In this document: piece by piece, positions 44,516-57,156 of the stretch | How positions within the stretch are numbered: the first letter of the stretch is position 1 | How the letters are laid out: each line of letters begins with the position of its first letter | The notes under the pieces: generated by a model | What the model saw: the letters and a program-made list of their open reading frames with translations, nothing else | What the model was told of the DNA's origin: nothing | The model's database searches: none | Position numbers and translations under genes: made by a program | Assembly (NCBI GenBank): GCA_036172665.1 | Contig: CM069871.1 | Span: 62,990,713 to 63,054,712 of the forward strand | DNA from: Prosopocoilus inquinatus | Taxonomy: Eukaryota > Arthropoda > Insecta > Coleoptera > Lucanidae | Length of the DNA: 64,000 bases | Reading direction: 5' to 3'

Positions 44516-47500
44516 CTGCATAATATAGATGCATTTTCGCTCTTCACACTCGATAGGAAAAGAAGTTTTCGCTTTGGAAAAATTGCTGTTTGTGGGGGAA
44601 TTAAACGTTTCCCTCTCAGGAGAATGACGTTCTCCACTGGTCATCCAGCGGAGAAAACAGCATCGTTCCATCTCTCTCCGTCTCTGAGTAATCGCGATTT
44701 CTCTGAAAAAAATTGGCGGAGGCGCCGGGTATGAAATTAAACAAGCAATATCTCCGGAACGGTTGGAGTTAGGAAGATGCGGTTTTCACTGCTGCGTAGC
44801 ATTCGGCCAGCTGCATAATACAGATGCAGTTTCGACCTTCACACTCGATTGGAAAAGAAGTTTTCGCTTTGGAAAAATTGCTGTTTGTGGGGGAATTAAA
44901 CGTTTCCCTCTCAGGGGAATGACGTTCTCCACTGGTCATCCAACGGAGGAAACAGCATCGTTCTATCTCTCTCCGTCTCTGAGTAATAGCGATTTTTCTG
45001 AAAGAAATTGGCGGAGGCGCCGGGTATGAATTTAAACAAGCATTATCTCCGGAACGGTTGGAGTTAGGAAGACGCGGTTTTCACTGCTGCGTAGCATTCG
45101 GCCAGCTGCATAATACAGATGCAGTTTCGACCTTCACACTCGATTGGAAAGGAAGTTTTCGCTTTGGAAAAATTGCTGTTTGTGGGGGAATTAAACGTTT
45201 CCCTCTCAGGGGAATGACGTTCTCCACTGGTCATCCAACGGAGGAAACAGCATCGTTCCATCTCTCTCCGTCTCTGAGTAATCGCGATTTTTCTGAAAAA
45301 AATTGGCGGAGGCGCCGGGTATGAAATTAAACAAGCAATATCTCCGGAACGGTTGGAGTTAGGAAGATGCGGTTTTCACTGCTGCGTAGCATTCGGCCAG
45401 CTGCATAATACAGATGCAGTTTCGACCTTCACACTCGATTGGAAAAGAAGTTTTCGCTTTGGAAAAATTGCTGTTTGTGGGGGAATTAAACGTTTCCCTC
45501 TCAGGGGAATGACGTTCTCCACTGGTCATCCAACGGAGAAAACAGCATCGTTCCATCTCTCTCCGTCTCTGAGTAATCGCGATTTTTCTGAAAGAAATTG
45601 GCGGAGGCGCCGGGTATGAATTTAAACAAGCATTATCTCCGAAACGGTTGGAGTTAGGAAGATGCGGTTTTCACTGCTGCGTAGCATTCGGCCAGCTGCA
45701 TAATACAGATGCAGTTTCGACCTTCACACTCGATTGGAAAAGAAGTTTTCGCTTTGGAAAAATTGCTGTTTGTGGGGGAATTAAGCGTTTCCCTCTCAGG
45801 GGAATGACGTTCTCCACTGGTCATCCAACGGAGAAAACAGCATCGTTCCATCTCTCTCCGTCTCTGAGTAATCGCGATTTTTCTGAAAGAAATTGGCGGA
45901 GGCGCCGGGTATGAATTTAAACAAGCATTATCTCCGAAACGGTTGGAGTTAGGAAGACGCGGTTTTCACTGCTGCGTAGCATTCGGCGAGCTGCATAATA
46001 CAGATGCAGTTTCGACCTTCACACTCGATTGGAAAAGAAGTTTTCGCTTTGGAAAAATTGCTGTTTGTGGAGGAATTAAACGTTTCCCTCTCAGGAGAAT
46101 GACGTTTTTCCACTGGTCATCCAGCGGAGAAAACAGCATCGTTCCATCTCTCTCCGTCTCTGAGTTATCCCGATTTTTCTGAAGGAAATTGGCGGAGGCG
46201 CCGGGTATGAATTTAAATAAGCATTATCTCCGGAACGGTTGGAGTTAGGAAGATGTGGTTTTCACTGCTGCGTGTCATTCGACCAGCTGCATAATACAGA
46301 TGCAGTTTCGACCTTCACACTCGATTGGAAAAGAAGTTTTCGCTTTGGAAAAATTGCTGTTTGTGGGGGAATTAAACGTTTCCCTCTCAGGGGAATGACG
46401 TTCTCCACTGGTCATCCAACGGAGAAAACAGCATCGTTCTATCTCTCTCCGTCTCTGAGTAATAGCGATTTTTCTGAAAGAAATTGGCGGAGGCGCCGGG
46501 TATGAATTTAAACAAGCTTTATCTCCGGAACGGTTGGAGTTAGGAAGACGCGGTTTTCACTGCTGCGTAGCATTCGGCTAGCTGCATAATACAGATGCAG
46601 TTTCGACCTTCACACTCGATTGGAAAAGAAGTTTTCGCTTTGGAAAAATTGCTGTTTGTGGGGGAATTAGACGTTTCCCTCTCAGGGGAATGACGTTCTC
46701 CACTGGTCATCCAACGGAGAAAAGAGCATCGTTCCATCTCTCTCCGTCTCTGAGTAATCGCGATTTTTCTGAAAAAAATTGGCGGAGGCGCCGGGTATGA
46801 AATTAAACAAGCAATATCTCCGGAACGGTTGGAGTTGGGAAGATGCGGTTTTCACTGCTGCGTAGCATTCGGCCAGCTGCATAATACAGATGCAGTTTCG
46901 ACCTTCACACTCGATTGGAAAAGAAGTTTTCGCTTTGGAAAAATTGCTGTTTGTGGGGGAATTAAACGTTTCCCTCTCAGGGGAATGACGTTCTCCACTG
47001 GTCATCCAACGGAGGAAACAGCATCGTTCCATCTCTCTCCGTCTCTGAGTAATCGCGATTTTTCTGAAAAAAATTGGCGGAGGCGCCGGGTATGAAATTA
47101 AACAAGCAATATCTCCGGAACGGTTGGAGTTAGGAAGATGCGGTTTTCACTGCTGCGTAGCATTCGGCCAGCTGCATAATACAGATGCAGTTTCGACCTT
47201 CACACTCGATTGGAAAAGAAGTTTTCGCTTTGGAAAAGTTGCTGTTTGTGGGGGAATTAAACGTTTCCCTCTCAGGGGAATGACGTTCTCCACTGGTCAT
47301 CCAACGGAGAAAACAGCATCGTTTCATCTCCCTCCGTCTCTGAGTAATCGCGATTTTTCTGAAAAAAATTGGCGGAGGCGCCGGGTATGAATTTAAACAA
47401 GCAATATCTCCGGAACGGTTGGAGTTAGGAAGATGCGGTTTTCACTGCTGCGTAGCATTCGGCCAGCTGCATAATACAGATGCAGTTTCGACCTTCACAC

Positions 47501-48008
47501 TCGATTGGAAAAGAAGTTTTCGCTTTGGAAAAATTGCTGTTTGTGGAGGAATTAAACGTTTCCCTCTCAGGGGAATGACGTTCTCCACTGGTCATCCAAC
47601 GGAGAAAACAGCATCGTTCCATCTCTCTCCGTCTCTGAGTAATCGCGATTTTTCTGAAAAAAATTGGCGGAGGCGCCGGGTATGAAATTAAACAAGCATT
47701 ATCTCCGGAACGGTTGGAGTTAGGAAGATGCGGTTTTCACTGCTGCGTAGCATTCGGCCAGCTGCATGATACGGATGCAGTTTCGACCTTCACACTCGAT
47801 TGGAAAAGAAGTTTTCGCTTTGGAAAAATTGCTGTTTGTGGGGGAATTAAACGTTTCCCTCTCAGGGGAATGACGTTCTCCACTGGTCATCCAACGGAGA
47901 AAACAGCATCGTTCCATCTCTCTCCGTCTCTGAGTAATCGCGATTTTTCTGAAAAAAATTGGCGGAGGCGCCGGGTATGAAATTAAACAAGCATTATCTC
48001 CGGAACGG

Positions 48009-48598
48009 TTGGAGTTAGGAAGATGCGGTTTTCACTGCTGCGTAGCATTCGGCCAGCTGCATAATACAGATGCAGTTTCGACCTTCACACTCGATTGGAA
48101 AGTATGTTTTCGCTTTGGAGAAATTGCTGTTTGTGGGGGAATTAAACGTTTCCCTCTCAGGAGAATGACGTTCTCCACTGGTCATCCAACGGAGAAAACA
48201 GCATCGTTCCATCTCTCTCCATCTCTGAGTAATCGCGATTTTTCTGAAAAAAATTGGCGGAGGCGCCGGGTATGAATTTAAACAAGCAATATCTCCGGAA
48301 CGGTTGGAGTTAGGAAGATGTGGTTTTCACTGCTGCGTAGCATTCGGCCAGCTGCATAATACAGATGCAGTTTCGAAATTCACACTCGATTGGAAAAGAA
48401 GTTTTCGTATTGGGGAAATTGCTGTTTGTGGGGGAATTAAACGTTTCCATCTCAGGAGAATGACGTTCTCCACTGGTCATCCAACGGAGAAAACAGCATC
48501 GTTCCATCTCTCTCCATCTCTGAGTAATCGCGATTTTTCAGAAAGAAATTGGCGGAGGCGCCGTGTATGAATTTAAACAAGCAATATCTCCGGAACGG
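48009..48598 (+). repeat. Divergent unit pair, second copy
   Basis: Same two-unit signature as 27195-27784. The one difference noticed is caggagaatg here against caggagagtg in the first copy at about 27350. Confidence 0.88.
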
Positions 48599-49188
48599 TT
48601 GGAGTTAGGAAGATGTGGTTTTCACTGCTGCGTGTCATTCGACCAGCTGCATAATACAGATGCAGTTTCGACCTTCACACTCGATTGGAAAAGAAGTTTT
48701 CGCTTTGGAAAAATTGCTGTTTGTGGGGGAATTAAACGTTTCCATCTCAGGAGAATGACGTCCTCCACTGGTCATCCAACGGAGAAAACAGCATCGTTCC
48801 ATCTCTCTCCGTCTCTGAGTAATCGCGATTTTTCTGAAAAAAATTGGCGGAGGCGCCGGGTATGAAATTAAACAAGCAATATCTCCGGAACGGTTGGAGT
48901 TAGGAAGATGCGGTTTTCACTGCTGCGTAGCATTCTGCCAGCTGCATAATACAGATGCAGTTTCGACCTTCACACTCGATTGGAAAAGAAGTTTTCGCTT
49001 TGGAAAAATTGCTGTTTGTGGGGGAATTAAACGTTTCCCTCTCAGGGGAATGACGTTCTCCACTGGTCATCCAACGGAGGAAACAGCATCGTTCCATCTC
49101 TCTCCGTCTCTGAGTAATCGCGATTTTTCTGAAAAAGATTGGCGGAGGCGCCGGGTATGAATTTAAACAAGCAATATCTCCGGAACGG

Positions 49189-49483
49189 TTGGAGTTAGGA
49201 AGATGCGGTTTTCACTGCTGCGTAGCATTCGGCCAGCTGCATAATACAGATGCAGTTTCGACCTTCACACTCGATTGGAAAAGAAGTTTTCGCTTTGGAA
49301 AAATTGCTGTTTGTGGAGGAATTAAACGTTTCCCTCTCAGGGGAATGACGTTCTCCACTGGTCATCCAACGGAGAAAACAGCATGGTTCTATCTCTCTCC
49401 GTCTCTGGGTAATCGTGAGTTTTCTGAAAAAGATTGGCGGAGTCGCCTGGTATGAATTTAAACAAGCAATATCTCCGGAACGG
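49189..49483 (+). repeat. Chimeric unit joining two subfamilies
   Basis: The first half has tgtggaggaattaaacgtttcc, as in units that pair with 28375. The second half switches to gcatggttctat, gggtaatcgtgag and gagtcgcctgg of the 33686 subfamily. The switch lies between about 49330 and 49384, inside a stretch identical in both parents, as expected for crossover or gene conversion. It is also where the match to the 26-33 kb copy breaks. Confidence 0.85.
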
Positions 49484-50636
49484 TTGGAGTTAGGAAGATG
49501 CGGTTTTCACTGCTGCGTAGCATTCGGCAAGCTGCATAATACAGATGCAGTTTCGACCTTCACACTCGATTGGAAAAGAAGTTTTCGCTTTGGAAAAATT
49601 GCTGTTTGTGGAGGAATTAAACGTTTCCCTCTCAGGAGAATGACGTTTTTCCACTGGTCATCCAGCGGAGAAAACAGCATCGTTCCATCTCTCTCCGTCT
49701 CTGAGTTATCCCGATTTTTCTGAAGGAAATTGGCGGAGGCGCCGGGTATGAATTTAAACAAGCATTATCTCCGGAACGGTTGGAGTTAGAAAGATGCGGT
49801 TTTCACTGCTGCGTAGCATTCGGCCAGCTGCATAATACAGATGCAGTTTCGACCTTCACACTCGATTGGAAAAGAAGTTTTCGCTTTGGAAAAATTGCTG
49901 TTTGTGGAGGAATTAAACGTTTCCCTCTCAGGAGAATGACGTTTTTCCACTGGTCATCCAGCGGAGAAAACAGCATCGTTCCATCTCTCTCCGTCTCTGA
50001 GTTATCCCGATTTTTCTGAAGGAAATTGGCGGAGGCGCCGGGTATGAATTTAAACAAGCATTATCTCCGGAACGGTTGGAGTTAGGAAGATGCGGTTTTC
50101 ACTGCTGCGTAGCATTCGGCCAGCTGCATAATACAGATGTAGTTTCGACCTTCACACTCGATTGGAAAAGAAGTTCTCGCTTTGGAAAAATTGCTGTTTG
50201 TGGGAGAATTAAACCTTTTCCTCTCAGGGGAATGACGTTCTCCACTGGTCATCCAACGGAGAAAGCAGCATGGTTCTATCTCTCTCCGGCTCTGGGTAAT
50301 CGTGAGTTTTCTGAAAAAGATTGGCGGAGTCGCCTGGTATGAATTTAAACAAGCAATATCTCCGGAACGGTTGGAGTTGGGAAGATGCGGTTTTCACTGC
50401 TGCGTAGCATTCGGCAAGCTGCATAATACAGATGCAGTTTCGACCTTCACACTCGATTGGAAAAGAAGTTTTCGCTTTGGAAAAATTGCCGTTTGTGGGG
50501 GAATTAAACGTTTCCCTCTCAGGGGAATGACGTTCTCCACTGGTCATCCAACGGAGGAAACAGCATCGTTCTATCTCTCTCTGTCTATGAATAATCGCGA
50601 TTTTACTGAAAGAAATTGGCGGAGGCGCCGGGTATG

Positions 50637-50666
50637 AATTTAAACAAGATATTGCTTGTTTAAATT
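50637..50666. repeat. Inverted repeat at cassette 6 left junction
   Basis: Same 12-bp perfect arms and atattg loop, retained although most of the minisatellite is lost. Confidence 0.92.
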
Positions 50667-50670
50667 TTTG

Positions 50671-50712
50671 CACGAACACTCGCATGAGCACTCGCACGAA
50701 CATTCGCACGAG
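50671..50712 (+). repeat. Cassette 6: minisatellite remnant of 42 bp
   Basis: Only three and a half 12-bp units remain (cacgaacactcg, catgagcactcg, cacgaacattcg, cacgag) before satellite resumes at 50713. The right flank carries the ataatatagatgc variant of cassette 5, so this is a contracted relative of that lineage. The front of its leading unit (50371, with gttgggaag and ggcaagctg) differs from all other leaders, showing an exchange within the leader. Confidence 0.95.
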
Positions 50713-52365
50713 CTGCATAATATAGATGCATTTTCGCTCTTCACACTCGATAGGAAAAGAAGTTTTCGCTTTGGAAAAATTGCTGTTTGTGGGGGAATTA
50801 AACGTTTCCCTCTCAGGAGAATGACGTTCTCCACTGGTCATCCAGCGGAGAAAACAGCATCGTTCCATCTCTCTCCGTCTCTGAGTAATCGCGATTTTTC
50901 TGAAAAAAATTGGCGGAGGCGCCGGGTATGAAATTAAACAAGCAATATCTCCGGAACGGTTGGAGTTAGGAAGATGCGGTTTTCACTGCTGCGTAGCATT
51001 CGGCCAGCTGCATAATACAGATGCAGTTTCGACCTTCACACTCGATTGGAAAAGAAGTTTTCGCTTTGGAAAAATTGCTGTTTGTGGGGGAATTAAACGT
51101 TTCCCTCTCAGGGGAATGACGTTCTCCACTGGTCATCCAACGGAGGAAACAGCATCGTTCTATCTCTCTCCGTCTCTGAGTAATAGCGATTTTTCTGAAA
51201 GAAATTGGCGGAGGCGCCGGGTATGAATTTAAACAAGCAATATCTCCGGAACGGTTGGAGTTAGGAAGATGCGGTTTTCACTGCTGCGTAGCATTCGGCC
51301 AGCTGCATGATACGGATGCAGTTTCGATCTTCACACTCGATTGGAAAAGAAGTTTTCGCTTTGGAAAAATTGCTGTTTGTGGGGGAATTAAACGTTTCCC
51401 TCTCAGGGGAATGACGTTCTCCACTGGTCATCCAACGGAGAAAACAGCATCGTTCCATCTCTCTCCGTCTCTGAGTAATAGCGATTTTTCTGAAAGAAAT
51501 TGGCGGAGGCGCCGGGTATGAATTTAAACAAGCATTATCTCCGGAACGGTTGGAGTTAGGAAGACGCGGTTTTCACTGCTGCGTAGCATTCGGCCAGCTG
51601 CATAATACAGATGCAGTTTCGACCTTCACACTCGATTGGAAAAGAAGTTTTCGCTTTGGAAAAATTGCTGTTTGTGGGGGAATTAAACGTTTCCCTCTCA
51701 GGGGAATGACGTTCTCCACTGGTCATCCAACGGAGGAAACAGCATCGTTCCATCTCTCTCCGTCTCTGAGTAATAGCGATTTTTCTGAAAGAAATTGGCG
51801 GAGGCGCCGGGTATGAATTTAAACAAGCAATATCTCCGGAACGGTTGGAGTTAGGAAGATGCGGTTTTCACTGCTGCGTAGCATTCGGCCAGCTGCATGA
51901 TACGGATGCAGTTTCGACCTTCACACTCGATTGGAAAAGAAGTTTTCGCTTTGGAAAAATTGCTGTTTGTGGGGGAATTAAACGTTTCCCTCTCAGGGGA
52001 ATGACGTTCTCCACTGGTCATCCAACGGAGGAAACAGCATCGTTCCATCTCTCTCCGTCTCTGAGTAATCGCGATTTTTCTGAAAAAAATTGGCGGAGGC
52101 GCCGGGTATTAAATTAAACAAGCAATATCTCCGGAACGGTTGGAGTTAGGAAGATGCGGTTTTCACTGCTGCGTAGCATTCGGCCAGCTGCATAATACAG
52201 ATGCAGTTTCGACCTTCACACTCGATTGGAAAAGAAGTTTTCGCTTTGGAAAAATTGCTGTTTGTGGGGGAATTAAACGTTTCCCTCTCAGGGGAATGAC
52301 GTTCTCCACTGGTCATCCAACGGAGAAAACAGCATCGTTCCATCTCTCTCCGTCTCTGAGTAATC

Positions 52366-53378
52366 GCGATTTTTCTGAAAGAAATTGGCGGAGGCGCCGG
52401 GTATGAATTTAAACAAGCATTATCTCCGGAACGGTTGGAGTTAGGAAGATGCGGTTTTCACTGCTGCGTAGCATTCGGCCAGCTGCATAATACACATGCA
52501 GTTTCGACCTTCACACTCGATTGGAAAGGAAGTTTTCGCTTTTTAAAAATTGCTGTTTGTGGGGGAATTAAACGTTTCCCTCTCAGGGGAATGACGTTCT
52601 CCACTGGTCATCCAACGGAGAAAACAGCATCGTTCCATCTCTCTCCGTCTCTGAGTAATCGCGATTTTTCTGAAAGAAATTGGCGGAGGCGCCGGGTATG
52701 AATTTAAACAAACATTATCTCCGGAACGGTTGGAGTTAGGAAGATGCGGTTTTCACTGCTGCGTAGCATTCGGCCAGCTGCATAATACAGATGCAGTTTC
52801 GACCTTCACACTCGATTGGAAAAGAAGTTTTCGCTTTGGAAAAATTGCTGTTTGTGGGGGAATTAAACGTTTCCCTCTCAGGGGAATGACGTTCTCCACT
52901 GGTCATCCAACGGAGGAAACAGCATCGTTCCATCTCTCTCCGTCTCTGAGTAATCGCGATTTTTCTGAAAAAAATTGGCGGAGGCGCCGGGTATGAAATT
53001 AAACAAGCAATATCTCCGGAACGGTTGGAGTTAGGAAGATGCGGTTTTCACTGCTGCGTAGCATTCGGCCAGCTGCATAATACAGATGCAGTTTCGACCT
53101 TCACACTCGATTGGAAAAGAAGTTTTCGCTTTGGAAAAATTGCTGTTTGTGGGGGAATTAAACGTTTCCCTCTCAGGGGAATGACGTTCTCCACTGGTCA
53201 TCCAACGGAGAAAACAGCATCGTTCCATCTCTCTCCGTCTCTGAGTAATCGCGATTTTTCTGAAAGAAATTGGCGGAGGCGCCGGGTATGAATTTAAACA
53301 AGCATTATCTCCGGAACGGTTGGAGTTAGGAAGATGCGGTTTTCACTGCTGCGTAGCATTCGGCCAGCTGCATAATAC
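52366..53378 (+). repeat. Segmental copy L1 (partner 58859-59871)
   Basis: About 1.0 kb at offset 6493, with shared rare markers acacatgcag, gctttttaaaaattg and aaacaaacattat. One difference was noticed, gaatgaagttc in the second copy at about 59382. Confidence 0.88.
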
Positions 53379-55090
53379 CGATGCAGTTTCGACCTTCACA
53401 CTCGATTGGAAAAGAAGTTTTCGCTTTGGAAAAATTGCTGTTTGTGGGGTAATTAAACGTTTCCCTCTCAGGGGAATGACGTTCTCCACTGGTCATCCAA
53501 CGGAGGAAACAGCATCGTTCCATCTCTCTCCGTCTCTGAGTAATCGCGATTTTTCTGAAAAAAATTGGCGGAGGCGCCGGGTATGAAATTAAACAAGCAT
53601 TATCTCCGGAACGGTTGGAGTTAGGAAGATGCGGTTTTCAATGCTGCGTAGCATTCGGCCAGCTGCATAATACAGATGCAGTTTCGACCTTCACATTCGA
53701 TTGGAAAAGAAGTTTTCGCTTTGGAAAAATTGCTGTTTGTGGGGGAATTAAACGTTTCCCTCTCAGGGGAATGACGTTCTCCACTGGTCATCCAACGGAG
53801 GAAACAGCATCGTTCCATCTCTCTCCGTCTCTGAGTAATCGCTATTTTTCTGAAAAAAATTGGCGGAGGCGCCGGGTATGAAATTAAACAAGCAATATCT
53901 TCGGAACGGTTGGAGTTAGGAAGATGCGGTTTTCACTGCTGCGTAGCATTCGGCCAGCTGCATAATACAGATGCAGTTTCGACCTTCACACTCGATTGGA
54001 AAAGAAGTTTTCGCTTTGGAAAAATTGCTGTTTGTGGGGGAATTAAACGTTTCCCTCTCAGGGGAATGACGTTCTCCACTGGTCATCCAACGGAGGAAAC
54101 AGCATCGTTCCATCTCTCTCCGTCTCTGAGTAATAGCGATTTTTCTGAAAGAAATTGGCGGAGGCGCCGGGTATGAATTTAAACAAGCATTATCTCCGGA
54201 ACGGTTGGAGTTAGGAAGATGCGGTTTTCACTGCTGCGTAGCATTCGGCCAGCTGCATAATACAGATGCAGTTTCGACCTTCACACTCGATTGGAAAAGA
54301 AGTTTTCGCTTTGGAAAAATTGCTGTTTGTGGGGGAATTAAACCTTTTCCTCTCAGGGGAATGACGTTCTCCACTGGTCATCCAACGGAGAAAACAGCAT
54401 GGTTCTATCTCTCTCCGTCTCTGGGTAATCGTGAGTTTTCTGAAAAAGATTGGCGGAGTCGCCTGGTATGAATTTAAACAAGCAATATCTCCGGAACGGT
54501 TGGAGTTAGGAAGATGCGGTTTTCACTGCTGCGTAGCATTCGGCAAGCTGCATAATACAGATGCAGTTTCGACCTTCACACTCGATTGGAAAAGAAGTTT
54601 TCGCTTTGGAAAAATTGCTGTTTGTGGAGGAATTAAACGTTTCCCTCTCAGGAGAATGACGTTTTTCCACTGGTCATCCAGCGGAGAAAACAGCATCGTT
54701 CCATCTCTCTCCGTCTCTGAGTTATCCCGATTTTTCTGAAGGAAATTGGCGGAGGCGCCGGGTATGAATTTAAACAAGCATTATCTCCGGAACGGTTGGA
54801 GTTAGGAAGATGCGGTTTTCACTGCTGCGTAGCATTCGGCCAGCTGCATAATACAGATGTAGTTTCGACCTTCACACTCGATTGGAAAGGAAGTTTTCGC
54901 TTTGGAAAAATTGCTGTTTGTGGGGGAATTAAACGTTTCCCTCTCAGGGGAATGACGTTCTCCACTGGTCATCCAACGGAGGAAACAGCATCGTTCCATC
55001 TCTCTCCGTCTCTGAGTAATCGCGATTTTTCTGAAAAAAATTGGCGGAGGCGCCGGGTATGAAATTAAACAAGCAATATCTCCGGAACGG

Positions 55091-57156
55091 TTGGAGTTAG
55101 GAAGATGCGGTTTTCACTGCTGCGTAGCATTCGGCCAGCTGCATAATACAGATGCAGTTTCGACCTTCACACTCGATTGGAAAAGAAGTTTTCGCTTTGG
55201 AAAAATTGCTGTTTGTGGGGGAATTAAACGTTTCCCTCTCAGGGGAATGACGTTCTCCACTGGTCATCCAACGGAGGAAACAGCATCGTTCCATCTCTCT
55301 CCGTCTCTGAGTAATAGCGATTTTTCTGAAAGAAATTGGCGGAGGCGCCGGGTATGAATTTAAACAAGCATTATCTCCGGAACGGTTGGAGTTAGGAAGA
55401 TGCGGTTTTCACTGCTGCGTAGCATTCGGCCAGCTGCATAATACAGATGCAGTTTCGAAATTCACACTCGATTGGAAAAGAAGTTTTCGTATTGGGGAAA
55501 TTGCTGTTTGTGGGGGGAATTAAACGTTTCCATCTCAGGAGAATGACGTCCTCCACTGGTCATCCAACGGAGAAAACAGCATCGTTCCATCTCTCTCCGT
55601 CTCTGAGTAATCGCGATTTTTCTGAAAAAAATTGGCGGAGGCGCCGGGTATGAAATTAAACAAGCAATATCTCCGGAACGGTTGGAGTTAGGAAGATGCG
55701 GTTTTCACTGCTGCGTAGCATTCGGCCAGCTGCATAATACAGATGCAGTTTCGACCTTCACACTCGATTGGAAAAGAAGTTTTCGCTTTGGAAAAATTGC
55801 TGTTTGTGGGGGAATTAAACGTTTCCCTCTCAGGGGAATGACGTTCTCCACTGGTCATCCAACGGAGGAAACAGCATCGTTCCATCTCTCTCCGTCTCTG
55901 AGTAATCGCGATTTTTCTGAAAAAAATTGGCGGAGGCGCCGGGTATGAAATTAAACAAGCAATATCTCCGGAACGGTTGGAGTTAGGAAGATGCGGTTTT
56001 CACTGCTGCGTAGCATTCGGCCAGCTGCATAATACAGATGCAGTTTCGACCTTCACACTCGATTGGAAAAGAAGTTTTCGCTTTGGAAAAGTTGCTGTTT
56101 GTGGGGGAATTAAACGTTTCCCTCTCAGGGGAATGACGTTCTCCACTGGTCATCCAACGGAGAAAACAGCATCGTTTCATCTCTCTCCGTCTCTGAGTAA
56201 TCGCGATTTTTCTGAAAAAAATTGGCGGAGGCGCCGGGTATGAATTTAAACAAGCAATATCTCCGGAACGGTTGGAGTTAGGAAGATGCGGTTTTCACTG
56301 CTGCGTAGCATTCGGCCAGCTGCATAATACAGATGCAGTTTCGACCTTCACACTCGATTGGAAAAGAAGTTTTCGCTTTGGAAAAATTGCTGTTTGTGGA
56401 GGAATTAAACGTTTCCCTCTCAGGAGAATGACGTTCTCCACTGGTCATCCAACGGAGAAAACAGCATCGTTCCATCTCTCTCCGTCTCTGAGTAATCGCG
56501 ATTTTTCTGAAAAAAATTGGCGGAGGCGCCGGGTATGAAATTAAACAAGCAATATCTCCGGAACGGTTGGAGTTAGGAAGATGCGGTTTTCACTGCTGCG
56601 TAGCATTCGGCCAGCTGCATAATACAGATGCAGTTTCGACCTTCACACTCGATTGGAAAAGAAGTTTTCGCTTTGGAAAAATTGCTGTTTGTGGGGGAAT
56701 TAAACGTTTCCCTCTCAGGGGAATGACGTTCTCCACTGGTCATCCAACGGAGAAAACAGCATCGTTCCATCTCTCTCCGTCTCTGAGTAATAGCGATTTT
56801 TCTGAAAGAAATTGGCGGAGGCGCCGGGTATGAATTTAAACAAGCATTATCTCCGGAACGGTTGGAGTTAGGAAGATGCGGTTTTCACTGCTGCGTAGCA
56901 TTCGGCCAGCTGCATAATACACATGCAGTTTCGACCTTCACACTCGATTGGAAAAGAAGTTTTCGCTTTGGAAAAATTGCTGTTTGTGGGGGAATTAAAC
57001 GTTTCCCTCTCAGGGGAATGACGTTCTCCACTGGTCATCCAACGGAGGAAACAGCATCGTTCCATCTCTCTCCGTCTCTGAGTAATCGCGATTTTTCTGA
57101 AAAAAATTGGCGGAGGCGCCGGGTATGAAATTAAACAAGCAATTTCTCCGGAACGG
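55091..57156 (+). repeat. Seven-unit higher-order repeat of 2066 bp, copy 1
   Basis: Units at 55091, 55386, 55682, 55977, 56272, 56567 and 56862 repeat in order from 57157. The extra base over 7 x 295 is the G insertion in the second unit, present in both copies. The second unit combines a tattggggaa front with a gacgtcctcc back, a chimera that predates the duplication. Confidence 0.92.

Larger units (their letters stand above)
44763..50636 (+). repeat. Array segment 6: 20 units between cassettes 5 and 6
   Basis: Units run from 44763 to 50371, with 296-bp units at 45943, 49484 and 49780. The region after 47124 matches 26015 onward. Near the right end three subfamily units come in close order (49189 chimera, 49484, 49780, then 50076). 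No gene or other sequence is seen. Confidence 0.93.
50224..50868 (-). other. Longest open frame in the window (214 codons), likely fortuitous
   Basis: A reverse-strand ATG frame crosses cassette 6, the leading unit and part of the unit at 50076. It stays open because the leader has gttggga, removing the usual stop near the unit start, and because the shortened minisatellite brings two units into the same frame. Its pieces are the same 65-codon satellite frame seen everywhere, joined by a short minisatellite part. It has no recognisable domain or independent sign of coding. Confidence 0.3.
47124..54204 (+). repeat. Long-range segmental copy F2 (partner 26015-33389)
   Basis: Contains the collinear partners listed for the first copy. 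Private changes include catctccctccg at about 47328 and gggtattaaatt at about 52106, which removes the TGA seen in almost every other unit. The middle part (about 49350-50960) differs from the first copy and holds cassette 6, so a separate exchange brought the cassette into this copy or removed it from the other. Confidence 0.82.

Noticed and set aside
50224..50868. The 214-codon reverse frame as a real gene
   Set aside because: It is made of two copies of the recurrent satellite frame joined through the shortened minisatellite and a lost stop. It exists only at this rearranged spot.
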